This document shows positions 63,977 through 64,000 of a stretch of 64,000 bases of DNA, in pieces. Position numbers and translations under genes: made by a program. Source of the stretch: Acidobacteriota bacterium (lineage in GTDB: Bacteria; Acidobacteriota; Terriglobia; Terriglobales; Acidobacteriaceae); the NCBI GenBank assembly GCA_021778845.1, contig JAJYBU010000005.1:82124-146123 (forward strand), in the 5' to 3' direction. How positions within the stretch are numbered: position 1 is the stretch's first letter; each line of letters opens with the position of its first letter. A model generated the notes under the pieces. The model was not told the origin of the DNA. It saw only the letters and a program-made list of their open reading frames with translations, and made no database searches.

Positions 63977-64000
63977 ATGGAGACAGCAGGCCGTTTGCGG
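63977..64000 (+). CDS. Start of a gene cut by the window edge
   Basis: ATG 63977 follows a strong AGGAGG-type ribosome-binding site at 63967-63972. Only eight codons (METAGRLR) are visible, so nothing can be said about the product; given the surroundings a transposase is possible. Confidence 0.4.

Overview
The window looks like chromosomal DNA of a soil or plant-associated Acidobacteriota, probably Acidobacteriaceae (Terriglobus/Granulicella/Edaphobacter-like). The main clue is the 1288-residue TonB-dependent receptor with an N-terminal carboxypeptidase-regulatory-like domain. Small outer-membrane beta-barrel and OmpA proteins, Tat-exported carbohydrate-active enzymes and many short conserved hypotheticals fit the same group. 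No rRNA operon, complete tRNA gene, CRISPR array or origin was seen.

Layout. 1-13.0 kb is ordinary core DNA: an ABC exporter, an OmpA-like protein, a YdfG-like SDR, beta-barrel and DUF481 proteins, a 6-phosphogluconolactonase-like protein, a zinc alcohol dehydrogenase, a DUF2809 protein, an alpha/beta hydrolase fused to a cupin, a cupin and an ECF sigma factor. 13.0-21.9 kb is accessory DNA: gene and transposase remnants, a MarR/isochorismatase-like/MFS cluster, and a TetR gene with two near-identical operators divergent from a membrane protein and an Old Yellow Enzyme. It also holds copy A of a duplicated ACT / monooxygenase / ArsR module. 21.9-27.9 kb holds two divergent cobalamin riboswitches, one before metE (B12-independent methionine synthase) and one before a class III ribonucleotide reductase set. 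In that set the glycyl-radical segment is a separate 60-residue protein. 27.9-34.1 kb is mobile: an IS481 remnant, a tRNA-Ala 3' fragment (possible att site), an intact DUF1016 nuclease, copy B of the duplicated module cut by an intact IS21-family element, and an IS66 fragment.

34.2-62.8 kb reads as one functional locus. It encodes alpha-ketoglutaric semialdehyde dehydrogenase, the TonB receptor, two exported peptidases (DUF885, S9), a GntR/FCD regulator, 4-hydroxyproline epimerase, a three-subunit D-hydroxyproline dehydrogenase, pyrroline-4-hydroxy-2-carboxylate deaminase, a GH27 alpha-galactosidase, a DUF5695 protein, a GH43 enzyme, a GH127 beta-L-arabinofuranosidase and an APC permease. 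I interpret it as a utilisation locus for plant hydroxyproline-rich glycoproteins (extensin type). Glycosidases would remove arabinose and serine-linked galactose, peptidases would release hydroxyproline, and the last enzymes would carry hydroxyproline to alpha-ketoglutarate. Similar GTATAC-centred palindromes precede several of its transcription units. 62.8-64 kb is a graveyard of IS630 and IS256 fragments.
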